Part shown: piece after piece, positions 52,090-61,027 of the stretch
How the letters are laid out: the number at the start of each line of letters is the position of its first letter
How positions within the stretch are numbered: position 1 is the first letter of the stretch
Source of the DNA: JAKFDK01 sp036676195
Lineage (GTDB): Bacteria; Bacillota; Sulfobacillia; Symbiobacteriales; ZC4RG38
Direction: 5' to 3'
Assembly: GCA_036676195.1 (NCBI GenBank)
Contig: JAKFDK010000137.1
Location: forward strand, 1-64,000
Length of the DNA: 64,000 nt
The notes under the pieces: generated by a model
Databases searched by the model: none
The model's input: the letters and a program-made list of their open reading frames with translations, nothing else
What the model was told of the DNA's origin: nothing
Program-made: the position numbers and the translations under genes

Positions 52090-53949
52090 ATGCGCGCCAC
52101 TCTCCAGGTCAAACTTACTGCTGCGTTTGTTGCGGTCGGACTGCTGGTGGCTCTGGGCGCTGTGTCTGTGATCGTCGCCCTGCGTCAGGTGGTCGGCGAA
52201 TACAACGTGGTCACCCAGCAGTTGCAGCCGGCCGACAAGGACGTATCCGATCTGCTCACCGGTGTGAACCGGCAGGCCGCTGCAACCCGCGGCTACCTGC
52301 TGTTCAGGGACGAAACGTTTATCGATGAATTTGCCGAGGCAGACCGGATCATGCAAGAAAGCGTGCGTGCGCTGCACAGCCACCTGACGGACCCGGATCA
52401 CCTGCGCACGGCCACGGCCATTCAGGACCTGAATCGCCAGTATACCGAGGCCGCCAACCAGAGCACCAAGCTGGTCAGGCAAGGCCGCATCCAGGAAGCA
52501 CGGGAGCACCTGGTCCGTGTCGCCAGGCCCATCATCGTCCAGACCACCACCCTGGGCCAGGCTCTCCAGAGGTCACTCCATGACAGAGCGACCTCTGCCG
52601 CCGATACCGCCCAACAGAATACGGCGCAGGCAGAAAATATGGGGCTGGCCGCTGTCATCATCGGGCTGCTCGTGGGCCTGACTGCGGAGGCCGCCCTGGC
52701 CCGCAGCATCGCCAGGCCGGTGCGCCAGACGGCGACATCGGCCCTACGGGTGGCAGCGGGCGACCTGACCGTGACCGAACTGCAAGTGAAAAGTCGGGAC
52801 GAAGTGGGCCAAATGGCCGGCGCCTTCAATCAGATGGTACAGAACCTGCGACGGCTGGTGCAGGAAGCCTCCGCTTCGGCCACCACCATGGCCAGTTCCG
52901 CCGGGCAACTGAACGGGGCGACTGAACAGGTGGTAGTGGCGGCGCAGGGGGTGACACAGGCAGTGGGGCAGGTAGCCGCAGGCGCCGCCGAGCAGTCCAG
53001 GTCGGCGCAGGCCACCACCCGGATGGTGGAGCAACTCAGCCAGGCCACGGCCCAGATCGCCGCCGGCGCCCAGCAACAAGCCAGGAGCACCCAACAGACA
53101 GTCGAGGCCGTTTCCCAGATGGTGACCGCCGTTGACGATGTGGCGAACACGGCCTCCCGGGTGTCGGCCTCTTCGAAGCAAACGATCGATACTGCCCGCA
53201 GCGGCCGGGAGGTCGTGCATAGAACGGTGGCCGGTATGGATCGCATCCGGGATACGGTTCTGGCTTCAGCCGAACAGATCCGCGCACTCGAGGCGTTGTT
53301 GGCGCAAATCGGCGCCATCACCCAGGTGATTACCGAAATTGCCGATCAGACCAATCTGCTGGCCTTGAACGCGGCCATCGAAGCCGCCAGAGCCGGTGAG
53401 CACGGGCGGGGCTTTGCCGTTGTGGCCGACGAGGTCCGCAAACTGGCAGAGCGGGCCGGAACCTCGGCCAAAGAGATCACCGACCTGATCCAGAACATCC
53501 AGAAGGGGACGGCAGAGGCCGTCAGGGCAATGGAACAGGGCCGTACCGAAGTGGAGAACGGTTCGCAACTGGCGGCAGACGCAGGCCAGGCTCTTGATAA
53601 AATCCTGGTTGTGGTGGAGCAGGCGGCCCGTGACGTGGTCACCATCCATACGGCGGCCCAGCAGATCACCACGTTTAGTCGGGAAGTGGCACACGCGATT
53701 GATGCCGTGGCCGAAGTCACCGAACAGAGCACGGTCACCACCAAGGAAATGGCCGCCGGCGCCGACCAGGCCAGCCGGGAGGTGGCAGAAATCGCGTCTG
53801 TGTCCGAGGAGAACGCCGCCGCCGCCGAAGAGGTCTCCGCCTCGGTGGAGGAAATGAACGCATCCATGGAGGAGATCGCCACCGCCACCGACAGCCTGTC
53901 TCGGGTGGCCCGGGAACTACAGGCCCAGGTCAGCCGCTTTAAAGTCTAG
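52090..53949 (+). CDS. Methyl-accepting chemotaxis protein
   Basis: A 619-residue transmembrane chemoreceptor. TM1 is at about 8-30, a helical periplasmic sensor of ~150 residues (4HB/CHASE3-like, TRGYLLFRDE), TM2 at about 182-205, HAMP at about 206-260 (ARPVRQTATSALRVAAGDL). The long cytoplasmic signalling domain has the hairpin tip DQTNLLALNAAIEAARAGE then GRGFAVVADEVRKLAER. The ligand is unknown. GGGAGGAAGAAAAG precedes the ATG. Expression seems to be controlled through a leader with an intrinsic terminator. No other chemotaxis gene is in the window. Confidence 0.93.
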   Translation: MRATLQVKLTAAFVAVGLLVALGAVSVIVALRQVVGEYNVVTQQLQPADKDVSDLLTGVNRQAAATRGYLLFRDETFIDEFAEADRIMQESVRALHSHLTDPDHLRTATAIQDLNRQYTEAANQSTKLVRQGRIQEAREHLVRVARPIIVQTTTLGQALQRSLHDRATSAADTAQQNTAQAENMGLAAVIIGLLVGLTAEAALARSIARPVRQTATSALRVAAGDLTVTELQVKSRDEVGQMAGAFNQMVQNLRRLVQEASASATTMASSAGQLNGATEQVVVAAQGVTQAVGQVAAGAAEQSRSAQATTRMVEQLSQATAQIAAGAQQQARSTQQTVEAVSQMVTAVDDVANTASRVSASSKQTIDTARSGREVVHRTVAGMDRIRDTVLASAEQIRALEALLAQIGAITQVITEIADQTNLLALNAAIEAARAGEHGRGFAVVADEVRKLAERAGTSAKEITDLIQNIQKGTAEAVRAMEQGRTEVENGSQLAADAGQALDKILVVVEQAARDVVTIHTAAQQITTFSREVAHAIDAVAEVTEQSTVTTKEMAAGADQASREVAEIASVSEENAAAAEEVSASVEEMNASMEEIATATDSLSRVARELQAQVSRFKV

Positions 53950-53953
53950 GCCC

Positions 53954-54001
53954 GCAACAGCAATCCCCAATCGGGCCAGGCCGATCGGGGATTGCTGTTG
54001 C
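53954..54001. terminator. Bidirectional terminator between the chemoreceptor and etfA
   Basis: A 15-bp stem GCAACAGCAATCCCC / GGGGATTGCTGTTGC; the loop contains a second small hairpin (ATCGGGCC/GGCCGAT). No long T-run. Confidence 0.75.
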
Positions 54002-54017
54002 GGCGTATGCAGGGTAT

Positions 54018-54986
54018 TCAGCGTACCGGTGTGGAGCCGGCGACCTGCTGCAGCAGCGCCGCCGCCACCTCCTGGGGTTCGGCGACGATGCCGTAGGTGG
54101 CCGTCTTGAAGATCGGGGCGTCCGGGTCAGCATGCACCGCCACAATCGTCTCCTGCATGTTGCTGCCGGCCCGGCGGCGGAAGGCACCGGCCACGCCCAG
54201 GGCGATATACAGCACCGGGGTGGTCGAGCCGGCCGGATCGGCCATCTGCGGCGCCCAGCTCATGCCCCATTCGTCCACCGTCACCCAGCGGCCACCCATC
54301 GCCTGGGCCAGATCCCGGGCCCAGGCTCCCAGTTCCCGGTCGCCCTTGCCACTCACGACCAGGATCTGCGTTCCCGCGGCGGCCACCGGCGGCTGCTCGA
54401 CTAACACATCATCGATCACCACGCCCACCGGCGGCAACTGGGGCGGCTCCACCTCCACCAAGGTGCCCGTGCGGCCCCGCTCCGGCCGCCGCTGGGCCCA
54501 GGCACCAGGCCGCAGAATCACCACCGCCGTCTCGTCACGGCTGGTGACCTCAGTAATGATGCTGTTGCCGAACAGAGGGCACTGCTGCACCACGGCCCCG
54601 TCCTTATAGGTGAGGCCGGTGGCCTCGCCCACCATGGTGACACCCAGACCGGCGGCTATCCGGGCGGCAATGTGCTGACCGGTCACGCTGCCATCGAAGA
54701 GAATGGCCAGGGGGCGGCGCTCCTGGATCAAATGGATCAGGGATGCCGCCAGGCGGCGGTTATCCATATTATTGCGCAAAATGGGATCATCAACGGCATA
54801 GACCACTTCCGCCCCGCGGGCCACACCACCGCGGAATACCTCCCGGGCACCCCAGCCTACGGCCACGCAGGCCAGCCGGGCATCGGCCCGGGCCGCCAGG
54901 GCTTCACCAGCCGTCATGGCTTCAGCAGCAATGGGATTCGGCTCACCCAGACGGTGCTGCACCCAGACCCACACTTCACGCTGCAT
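54018..54986 (-). CDS. etfA: Electron transfer flavoprotein alpha subunit
   Basis: A 322-residue ETF alpha subunit. The N-terminal domain contains IHLIQERRPLAILFDGSVTGQ, and the C-terminal FAD-binding domain shows LVVSGKGDRELGAW, YIALGVAGAFRRRAGSN, IVAVHADPDAPIFKTATYG. With EtfB it carries electrons from acyl-CoA dehydrogenases or similar flavoenzymes to the quinone pool. It starts 5 bp after etfB. No dehydrogenase or ETF-quinone reductase lies in the window. Confidence 0.92.
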   Translation of the reverse strand: MQREVWVWVQHRLGEPNPIAAEAMTAGEALAARADARLACVAVGWGAREVFRGGVARGAEVVYAVDDPILRNNMDNRRLAASLIHLIQERRPLAILFDGSVTGQHIAARIAAGLGVTMVGEATGLTYKDGAVVQQCPLFGNSIITEVTSRDETAVVILRPGAWAQRRPERGRTGTLVEVEPPQLPPVGVVIDDVLVEQPPVAAAGTQILVVSGKGDRELGAWARDLAQAMGGRWVTVDEWGMSWAPQMADPAGSTTPVLYIALGVAGAFRRRAGSNMQETIVAVHADPDAPIFKTATYGIVAEPQEVAAALLQQVAGSTPVR

Positions 54987-54991
54987 GGTAT

Positions 54992-55765
54992 TTAACCCCC
55001 TGTTCCGGCTGCGGCATCATACAGTCGGTCCTGGCGGAGCCGAACCAGCAATTCCCGCACGGCTGCCGCCGGTGGACTGGCCAGAAACACGGCCGGCTGT
55101 GCCGGCGGTGCGTCAAAAAAGGCGATGTTTGTCGCCGGCACGGCCTCCGGCGGGGTGGGAATGACCCGGATTCGGGTCTCCCGAGCCACCGGCACCTGGC
55201 TGGTGACCATGGTGGCGTCAGCAATGTCACGCAGAACTGAGATCACGGCGGGTGTCTCCATCCGCACCAGCTCCAGCCCTTCCGCAGAGCGGCGCTGGAT
55301 GTCGGCCGTGCAGTCAGACACTTCCTTGATGCCGCTGACGTTGCTGACCAGGGGCCAACCAAGGATTTCCGCCATCATGGACGGAACCAGCCCGGGACCG
55401 CCCACGGCAGAGTGCATACCCGTAATTACCAGATCAATGTCGTCCAGTTCCTGCACCGCTGCCGCCAGGCAACGGGCAAGCACCTGAGCATCCTGCCGCA
55501 GCAGGGGCGGGGCCTGCACCCGGACAGCCCGGTGGGCGCCCAGGGCCATGGCCGCCCGCAGCAGTTCATCGCATGATTCATCACCCGCCGCCAGAACCGT
55601 CACCCGCCCGCCCTGGCGTTTGGCCATGCGGACAGCCGCCTCAACGGTATTCAGGGCAAACGGATTCAGGTCGGCATCATGTCCCTCTTTCCAATCCAAG
55701 TGATCACCGGCGGCACGTACACTCCCGGGGCGCGGCACCTGTTTGACACAAACGGCAATTTCCAT
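54992..55765 (-). CDS. etfB: Electron transfer flavoprotein beta subunit
   Basis: A 257-residue ETF beta subunit: IAVCVKQVPRPGSV at the N-terminus, DLNPFALNTVEAAVRMA, LVITGMHSAVGGPGLVPSMM and a final helix. The ATG at 55765 is chosen because GGAGGCGACC precedes it; an upstream TTG would overlap that site. First gene of the etfBA unit. The DNA 55781-55915 upstream shows no clear promoter. Confidence 0.92.
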   Translation of the reverse strand: MEIAVCVKQVPRPGSVRAAGDHLDWKEGHDADLNPFALNTVEAAVRMAKRQGGRVTVLAAGDESCDELLRAAMALGAHRAVRVQAPPLLRQDAQVLARCLAAAVQELDDIDLVITGMHSAVGGPGLVPSMMAEILGWPLVSNVSGIKEVSDCTADIQRRSAEGLELVRMETPAVISVLRDIADATMVTSQVPVARETRIRVIPTPPEAVPATNIAFFDAPPAQPAVFLASPPAAAVRELLVRLRQDRLYDAAAGTGG

Positions 55766-55917
55766 GGCGGTCGCCTCCAAATCTGGATTCGGGGCCGGTT
55801 GCCAAATCGCCGGGTGGACAGATGGGCAGTGCAGCGTCTTGGATCGTGGAGATTACCATTCCGCGACCGCCGCTGGTACTCCTGCAAAACATATGAAATC
55901 CCGATATTAAAATTACT

Positions 55918-55948
55918 GGGCCGGCAGTTCTTTCCGAACTGCCGGCCC
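55918..55948 (-). terminator. Terminator of the acyl-CoA synthetase gene
   Basis: GGGCCGGCAGTTC / GAACTGCCGGCCC, 13-bp stem; on the minus strand an AATTTTAAT tail follows. Confidence 0.85.
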
Positions 55949-55962
55949 GATGGGGTCTGATC

Positions 55963-57903
55963 CTACCGGGCTCTGGCAATGTCGTCCAGGGCCTCTGGAT
56001 TTTCCAGACTGGTCAGGTCCCCCGGCGGTTGCCCCAGGTAAACCGCCCGGATCACGCGCCGCATGATCTTGGCGTTGCGGGTCTTGGGCAGGGCCACGGT
56101 GAAGTATACCTGCTCCGGCATCAGCGGCTTGCCCAGCGCCGCGGCCACCTGTTGCCGCAGAGCCTGGCGCAGCCCGTCGTCCGGGCTGTGCCCGGGCCGC
56201 AGGACCACAAAGCATACCACCCCCTCGCCCTTGCGTTCGTGGGGCACCCCCACGGCCGCCGCCTCGGCCACCGCCGGATGGCTGACCAGGGCCCCCTCCA
56301 CTTCGGCCGGGCCGACCCGCTTGCCCGCCACCTTGAGGGTATCGTCGGAGCGACCGTGAATATACCAGAAGCCATCGGCATCCACCGAGGCCCAGTCACC
56401 GTGCACCCAGACCCCCGGGAACCGCTGCCAGTACGTGCTCACGTAGCGCTCCGGGTCCTGCCAGAACCCACGGGTCATCCCTGGCCAGGGCGCCCTGATG
56501 ACCAGTTCCCCCACCGTTCCCGGCGGCACGGGCCGGCCGGTGTCATCCACCACCGCCGCCGCCATCCCCGGAATGGCGCAGTTGAAGGAGCAGACCTTCA
56601 GGGGCCGGATCGGCACGCAGCAGACGATGCCGCCGCTGATCTCGGTGCCACCCGAATAGTTGATAATCGGGCAGCGCCCGCCGCCGGCGTGCCGGAAAAA
56701 CCACAGGTACGGGTCCGGATTCCAAGGCTCACCCGTGCCGCCCAGAATGCGCAGGCTGGACAGGTCATGGCGGCGGGGATGCTCGTCGCCCAGGGGCATC
56801 AGGGCCCTGATCAGGGTCGGGCTCAGGCCCAGGTGGGTCACGCGGTGGCGGGCCACCATCGCCCAGATCCGGTCCGGCCCCGGGCTGTCCGGCGCCCCGT
56901 CGTACAAAAAGCAGGTGGCGCCCAGCATCAGGGTACCAAAGATCAGCCAGGGGCCCATCATCCAGCCAATATCGGTGAACCAGAACATGATGTCGCCCGG
57001 CTGTACGTCAAAGCAGTGGGCCATGTCCTGGGCGCCTTTCAGAGGGAAGCCGCCATGCACGTGAACGGTGCCCTTGGGCTTGCCGGTGGTGCCGGAGGTG
57101 TAGATGATCATGCAGGGATCCTCAGGCGAAACCGGCCGGGTGGCAAAGGTCGGAGACTGACCGGCCACGGCCTCATGGTACCAGCGGTCCCGCCCCGGTG
57201 TCCAGGGCACGGCTGCGCCGGTCCGGCGCAGCACCACCACCTGCTCCACGCCGGGGGCGAGGGCGCAGGCGGCGTCGGCCACTTCCTTCATATTCACCGC
57301 CTTGCCGCGACGGAAGTAGCCGTCGGCGGTGAACAGGACCCGGGCGCCGCAGTCGGTCAGGCGCGTCGCCGCCGCCTGGGGGGCGTAGCCGGAAAAAATC
57401 GGTGTGAACACGGCCCCGATCTTGGCCACGCCGAGAATCACCGCCACGATCTCCGGCACCATGGGCATAAACACGCCCACCCGGTCGCCGGGCCCGATGC
57501 CCAGGTCGGTGAGCAGTCCGGCCACCCGGTTGGACTCGGCCAGCAGTTCGGCGTAGGTCCAGCGGCGCACGGTGCCGTCCTCGCCTTCATACAGAACGGC
57601 CACCTGGTCCCGGCGCGGGCCGGCCGCATGCTTGTCGGCGCAGTCGGCAGCCAGGTTCATCTTGCCGCCGCTAAACCAGCGGGCCCACTCCACCCCGCCC
57701 GAGGTATCCAGCACCCGGGTATACGGCTCGTACCAGTGAATCTGCAGGTCCTGCTCCACCGCCGCCCAGAACCAGGCCGGATCGGCCTCGGCTCTGGCCT
57801 GCAGCGCAGCCAGGCTGTCCACCCCGCAGCGGTGCATGAACCGGCTGAGGTTGCTGCCCGCCACCGTGGCCGGTGTGGGCTGCCAGATGATCCCCTCGTC
57901 CAT
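55963..57903 (-). CDS. AMP-forming acyl-CoA synthetase (acetyl-CoA synthetase-like)
   Basis: A 646-residue ANL-family ligase that activates a carboxylate with ATP and CoA. Core motifs: YTSGTTGKPKGTVHVHGG (P-loop), NYSGGTEISGG, GDWASVDADGFWYIHGRSDD, and the C-terminal TRNAKIMRRVIR with the catalytic Lys that is often acetylated. The N-terminal domain (about 40-100) fits acetyl/propionyl-CoA synthetase length; the acid is not certain. The ATG at 57903 is preceded by GGAGGTCGGGG; the frame is open to 58140 but that part overlaps the next gene and has no site. It may feed the same acyl-CoA pool as the crotonase and ETF. Confidence 0.9.
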   Translation of the reverse strand: MDEGIIWQPTPATVAGSNLSRFMHRCGVDSLAALQARAEADPAWFWAAVEQDLQIHWYEPYTRVLDTSGGVEWARWFSGGKMNLAADCADKHAAGPRRDQVAVLYEGEDGTVRRWTYAELLAESNRVAGLLTDLGIGPGDRVGVFMPMVPEIVAVILGVAKIGAVFTPIFSGYAPQAAATRLTDCGARVLFTADGYFRRGKAVNMKEVADAACALAPGVEQVVVLRRTGAAVPWTPGRDRWYHEAVAGQSPTFATRPVSPEDPCMIIYTSGTTGKPKGTVHVHGGFPLKGAQDMAHCFDVQPGDIMFWFTDIGWMMGPWLIFGTLMLGATCFLYDGAPDSPGPDRIWAMVARHRVTHLGLSPTLIRALMPLGDEHPRRHDLSSLRILGGTGEPWNPDPYLWFFRHAGGGRCPIINYSGGTEISGGIVCCVPIRPLKVCSFNCAIPGMAAAVVDDTGRPVPPGTVGELVIRAPWPGMTRGFWQDPERYVSTYWQRFPGVWVHGDWASVDADGFWYIHGRSDDTLKVAGKRVGPAEVEGALVSHPAVAEAAAVGVPHERKGEGVVCFVVLRPGHSPDDGLRQALRQQVAAALGKPLMPEQVYFTVALPKTRNAKIMRRVIRAVYLGQPPGDLTSLENPEALDDIARAR

Positions 57904-58085
57904 GTCCCCGACCTCCGTTCTGTCAAACACCAGCGTCGGCTCCTGCACCATGTATTCTGCAAACAGGCCCGCCAGTACCTTGTCGACCAAAGGCGCCGGC
58001 CAGGAAGTAGGACGGCCCCTAAAAGACAAACGTGGCGGGATCTGCCCACCAGGCAGAACCCGCCACCGCATCAACCGCGCCGCTG

Positions 58086-58994
58086 TCAGCGGAGCACAAT
58101 CAGCAGCATACCCACCGTAAGCAGGGCCGTGCTCATCCATACCCAGCGGCCGGGCCGGTGTTGGGCGCCGATCAGCACCGGCACCAGCACCAGGGCGAAC
58201 CAGGGCGAGGTGTTGCGCAGGGCCACGGCAATGGGCACCGGGATGCGTTGCAGTGCCAGGGCAATCAAAAAGGATCCGGCGGCAGCGGCCAGGCCCGAGC
58301 GCCAGAAATCCCGGCGGTCGGGCCGCAGCGCCTCCCGCAGCCCGGACAGGTCCCGGCTCACCGCCAGGGTGAGCAGCACCACGACCAGACCGGACAGGCC
58401 TTCGATCAGACTGGCCACAATGGCCGAAGGGATCGCCGTCAGACCCAGCTTGCGCAGCACGCTGCCCACGGTAAAGTACAGCGAGGCTGCCACCGCAAAG
58501 GCCACGCCGCGCGGGGAGGCAGTGCGCGCCGCCGCCTCCTTGCGGTCAAGCTGCAGCAGGGCCAGAGCGGCTACAATCAACACCACGCCGGCAATGGCTC
58601 CGGCCGTAAGCCCTTCGTGCAGGAACAGATAGGCAATGGCAAAGGCAAAAAACGGGTCCAACAAGCGCAGGGAGGTGGTGCGCACCGCACCGATGCGCCG
58701 GGTGGCGTGGGTGGAATGAAACGGGCCCACACCCGCCGTCAGCAGGCCGGCCACAAACATCCAGCCCACTCCGGACAGGGGCAGGGGCGGCAGCGCTCCC
58801 TGCCACCACAGCCACAGCGTAAGGGGCAGACAGGTCACTACCAGGCTGACGGAAAGGGTCAGCGAGGTAAGCTGGGGACCTCCCCCTTTTTCCAATCCCC
58901 GTTGCAGGTACAGATTCCAGATTGCAAAGGCCAGGGCGGCGCCAATGGCAGACAGGCCGCCGAACACGGTATCACTTAAAATAGTTTTTATCAT
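58086..58994 (-). CDS. EamA/DMT-family transporter
   Basis: A 302-residue protein with about ten membrane helices in two EamA halves (LSAIGAALAFAIWNLYLQ; VAFAVAASLYFTVGSVLRKL). A metabolite exporter, substrate unknown. The start is weakly supported: no good binding site precedes ATG 58994, and GTG near 58967 is an alternative. It is divergent from the IclR gene. Its 3' end lies about 180 bp upstream of the synthetase start, so the two may be cotranscribed. Confidence 0.78.
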   Translation of the reverse strand: MIKTILSDTVFGGLSAIGAALAFAIWNLYLQRGLEKGGGPQLTSLTLSVSLVVTCLPLTLWLWWQGALPPLPLSGVGWMFVAGLLTAGVGPFHSTHATRRIGAVRTTSLRLLDPFFAFAIAYLFLHEGLTAGAIAGVVLIVAALALLQLDRKEAAARTASPRGVAFAVAASLYFTVGSVLRKLGLTAIPSAIVASLIEGLSGLVVVLLTLAVSRDLSGLREALRPDRRDFWRSGLAAAAGSFLIALALQRIPVPIAVALRNTSPWFALVLVPVLIGAQHRPGRWVWMSTALLTVGMLLIVLR

Positions 58995-59145
58995 GTATTA
59001 TCCAGTTCCACAAATACCGGTCATCCCCTGCTTCCCAGCAGCCCCGGCAGTTGGGGGGCAGAACATTTTGCACGCCCTTGTCCACGCCCCCGGCAGATGG
59101 GGTAGAATGAAGGTAGAATCCCACGAAGAGGGACGGTGTCCCCGA

Positions 59146-59976
59146 ATGAGGGACAGGCGAACTGAACCGCCGCTGACCGCCACGCCACCCCACCGCCGGG
59201 AGGGCGGACTCTCCGGGAGTATTCTCTCGGTACAAAAGGCCCTGCGCATTCTGGAGGCCTTTACCCCTTCCGAAGCCGAGTGGGGCGTCCGTGACCTCAG
59301 CCTGCGGCTGGGCCTGCCCAAGAGCGTGGTCCACCGGCTGGTGCAGACACTGGCCCAGGGCGGGCTGCTGGAACAGAACCCTTCGAGCCAGAAGTACCAT
59401 ATGGGGCTGCGGGCTTTCGAAATCGGCCGCCTGTACCTGGAGGGCAACCGCTTCCACCGCGAGGGGCTGCGCATCCTGCGGGATCTGGCCGCCACCACTA
59501 CCTATACCTGTTACCTGGGCGTGCTCGACGGACCGGACGCCGTGGCTCTGGCCGTGGAGTACGGGTCGCATCCGGTACGCATTGTCGGTGCCGCCGGCGA
59601 CCGCTTCCCCGCCCATGCCGTCGCCTTCGGCAAGGCCATGCTGGCCACCCTGCCGACCCACGAAGTCCTCGCCCGGCTGGGGCCGGCGCCCCTGCGGCAA
59701 CTCACCGCCGCCACCGACACCGATCTGCAGCAGATCCTGGCCGACCTCATCCGGATCCGCCGACTTGGCTATGCCGTCGCCCGTGAGGAAACCTATCCCG
59801 GGGTGACCAGCATCGGCACCCCGGTCTACGGCCCGGACGGGCGGGCGGTGGCGGCCCTGAGCGTCTCCCTGACCAGCCATGAAGTCACACCCGGACAGGA
59901 AGAACAGCTCGGGGCCATGATGATCCGATACGCCGACGCCCTGGCACAACGCATTCCGGGCGGACCGGGCGGATAA
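59146..59976 (+). CDS. IclR-family transcriptional regulator
   Basis: A 276-residue regulator. Winged-helix part: SVQKALRILEAFTPSEAEWG, VRDLSLRLGLPKSVVHRLVQ, LEQNPSSQKYHMG. The C-terminal IclR ligand domain has HAVAFGKAMLATLP and a late EETYPGVTSIGTPVYGPDG block. Start uncertain between ATG 59107 and 59146; neither has a strong site, and a GGGACGGTGTCCC dyad lies just upstream of the second. It directly precedes the proline-degradation genes on the same strand, so it probably regulates them. Confidence 0.85.
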   Translation: MRDRRTEPPLTATPPHRREGGLSGSILSVQKALRILEAFTPSEAEWGVRDLSLRLGLPKSVVHRLVQTLAQGGLLEQNPSSQKYHMGLRAFEIGRLYLEGNRFHREGLRILRDLAATTTYTCYLGVLDGPDAVALAVEYGSHPVRIVGAAGDRFPAHAVAFGKAMLATLPTHEVLARLGPAPLRQLTAATDTDLQQILADLIRIRRLGYAVAREETYPGVTSIGTPVYGPDGRAVAALSVSLTSHEVTPGQEEQLGAMMIRYADALAQRIPGGPGG

Positions 59977-60046
59977 TCCCCCCGGCGGCGCCTGCGTTGC
60001 CCCCCGGCCTGTGCCGCTGACCATTCTGCAACAGGAGTGGTGCTGC

Positions 60047-60979
60047 ATGCCTGCCTTCGAGGCGATGGTCCGCAAAGTCATCATGGCCCTGTCCCAGAAC
60101 CCGACGGTACGCCGGACGGCCAGCCGGCATGGTATGAGGTTAGGCGCAGCCCGTTTCGTGGCCGGGGAGAGCATTGATACCGCCCTCCAGGCAGTGGCGG
60201 AACTTAACCGTCAGCAGATTTTCGCCACCCTGGACCACCTGGGTGAATTTGTTGCCGACCCGACGGAAGCCCGGGCCTCGGCCGACTCGTGCCTGGAGGT
60301 GCTCGACGGCATTCACCGGGCCGGGCTGCGCTGCAACCTGTCGGTCAAGCTCACCCAGTTGGGGCTGGACATCGACCCGGAACTGTGCAAAGAGAACATG
60401 CGCCGCATCGTCACCCGTGCCGCCGCCCACGACAATTTCGTGCGTCTGGACATGGAAGACAGCACCCGCACCGACCGCACTCTGCACCTGCTGCGCGACC
60501 TGCTGGCCGAATTCGGCCCCCGCCGGGTCGGCACCGTGATTCAGGCCTATCTGTACCGTAGCGAACGGGACCTGCAGGAACTGGCCACCCGGGGCGTGAA
60601 CATTCGCCTTGTCAAGGGGGCCTACCTGGAGCCGCCGGAGGTGGCCTTCCCCGCCAAGGCCGACGTGGACAGGAATTTTGTCAAGCTCATCCGCCAGTAT
60701 CTGCTCGCCGGCGCCTACACCGCCGTGGCCACCCATGACGAAACCATCATCCAGGCCACCTGCGCCTTTGTGGCGGAGCGGGATCTCCCCAGGGATCAAT
60801 TTGAGTTTCAGATGCTTTATGGTATCCGCCGGGACCTGCAGCGGCAACTGGCCGAAGCCGGGTACCGGGTGCGTGTTTACGTGCCCTTTGGCACCGACTG
60901 GTGGGGCTATTTTACCCGGCGCCTGGCTGAACGGCCGGCCAACGTCATGTTCGTACTCTCGAACCTGTTTCGCACCTGA
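60047..60979 (+). CDS. putB: Proline dehydrogenase
   Basis: A 310-residue monofunctional flavin-dependent proline dehydrogenase (TIM barrel). Typical blocks: LSVKLTQLGLDID, LDMEDSTRTDRTL, IQAYLYRSERDLQ, IRLVKGAYLEP, ATHDETII and QMLYGIRRDLQ near the FAD and substrate sites. It oxidises proline to pyrroline-5-carboxylate and passes electrons to quinone. The ATG at 60047 has CAGGAGTGG upstream. It sits 48 bp before the P5C dehydrogenase gene, as in Bacillus. Confidence 0.93.
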   Translation: MPAFEAMVRKVIMALSQNPTVRRTASRHGMRLGAARFVAGESIDTALQAVAELNRQQIFATLDHLGEFVADPTEARASADSCLEVLDGIHRAGLRCNLSVKLTQLGLDIDPELCKENMRRIVTRAAAHDNFVRLDMEDSTRTDRTLHLLRDLLAEFGPRRVGTVIQAYLYRSERDLQELATRGVNIRLVKGAYLEPPEVAFPAKADVDRNFVKLIRQYLLAGAYTAVATHDETIIQATCAFVAERDLPRDQFEFQMLYGIRRDLQRQLAEAGYRVRVYVPFGTDWWGYFTRRLAERPANVMFVLSNLFRT

Positions 60980-61027
60980 TGCCGGCAGTCCCGGTGCCAT
61001 TGGCCCCCTGTAAAGGAGGTTTACGCC

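Noticed and set aside
56029..58632. A long plus-strand frame opposite the acyl-CoA synthetase and transporter genes
   Set aside because: No recognisable domain; it spans two real convergent-free genes and has biased composition.
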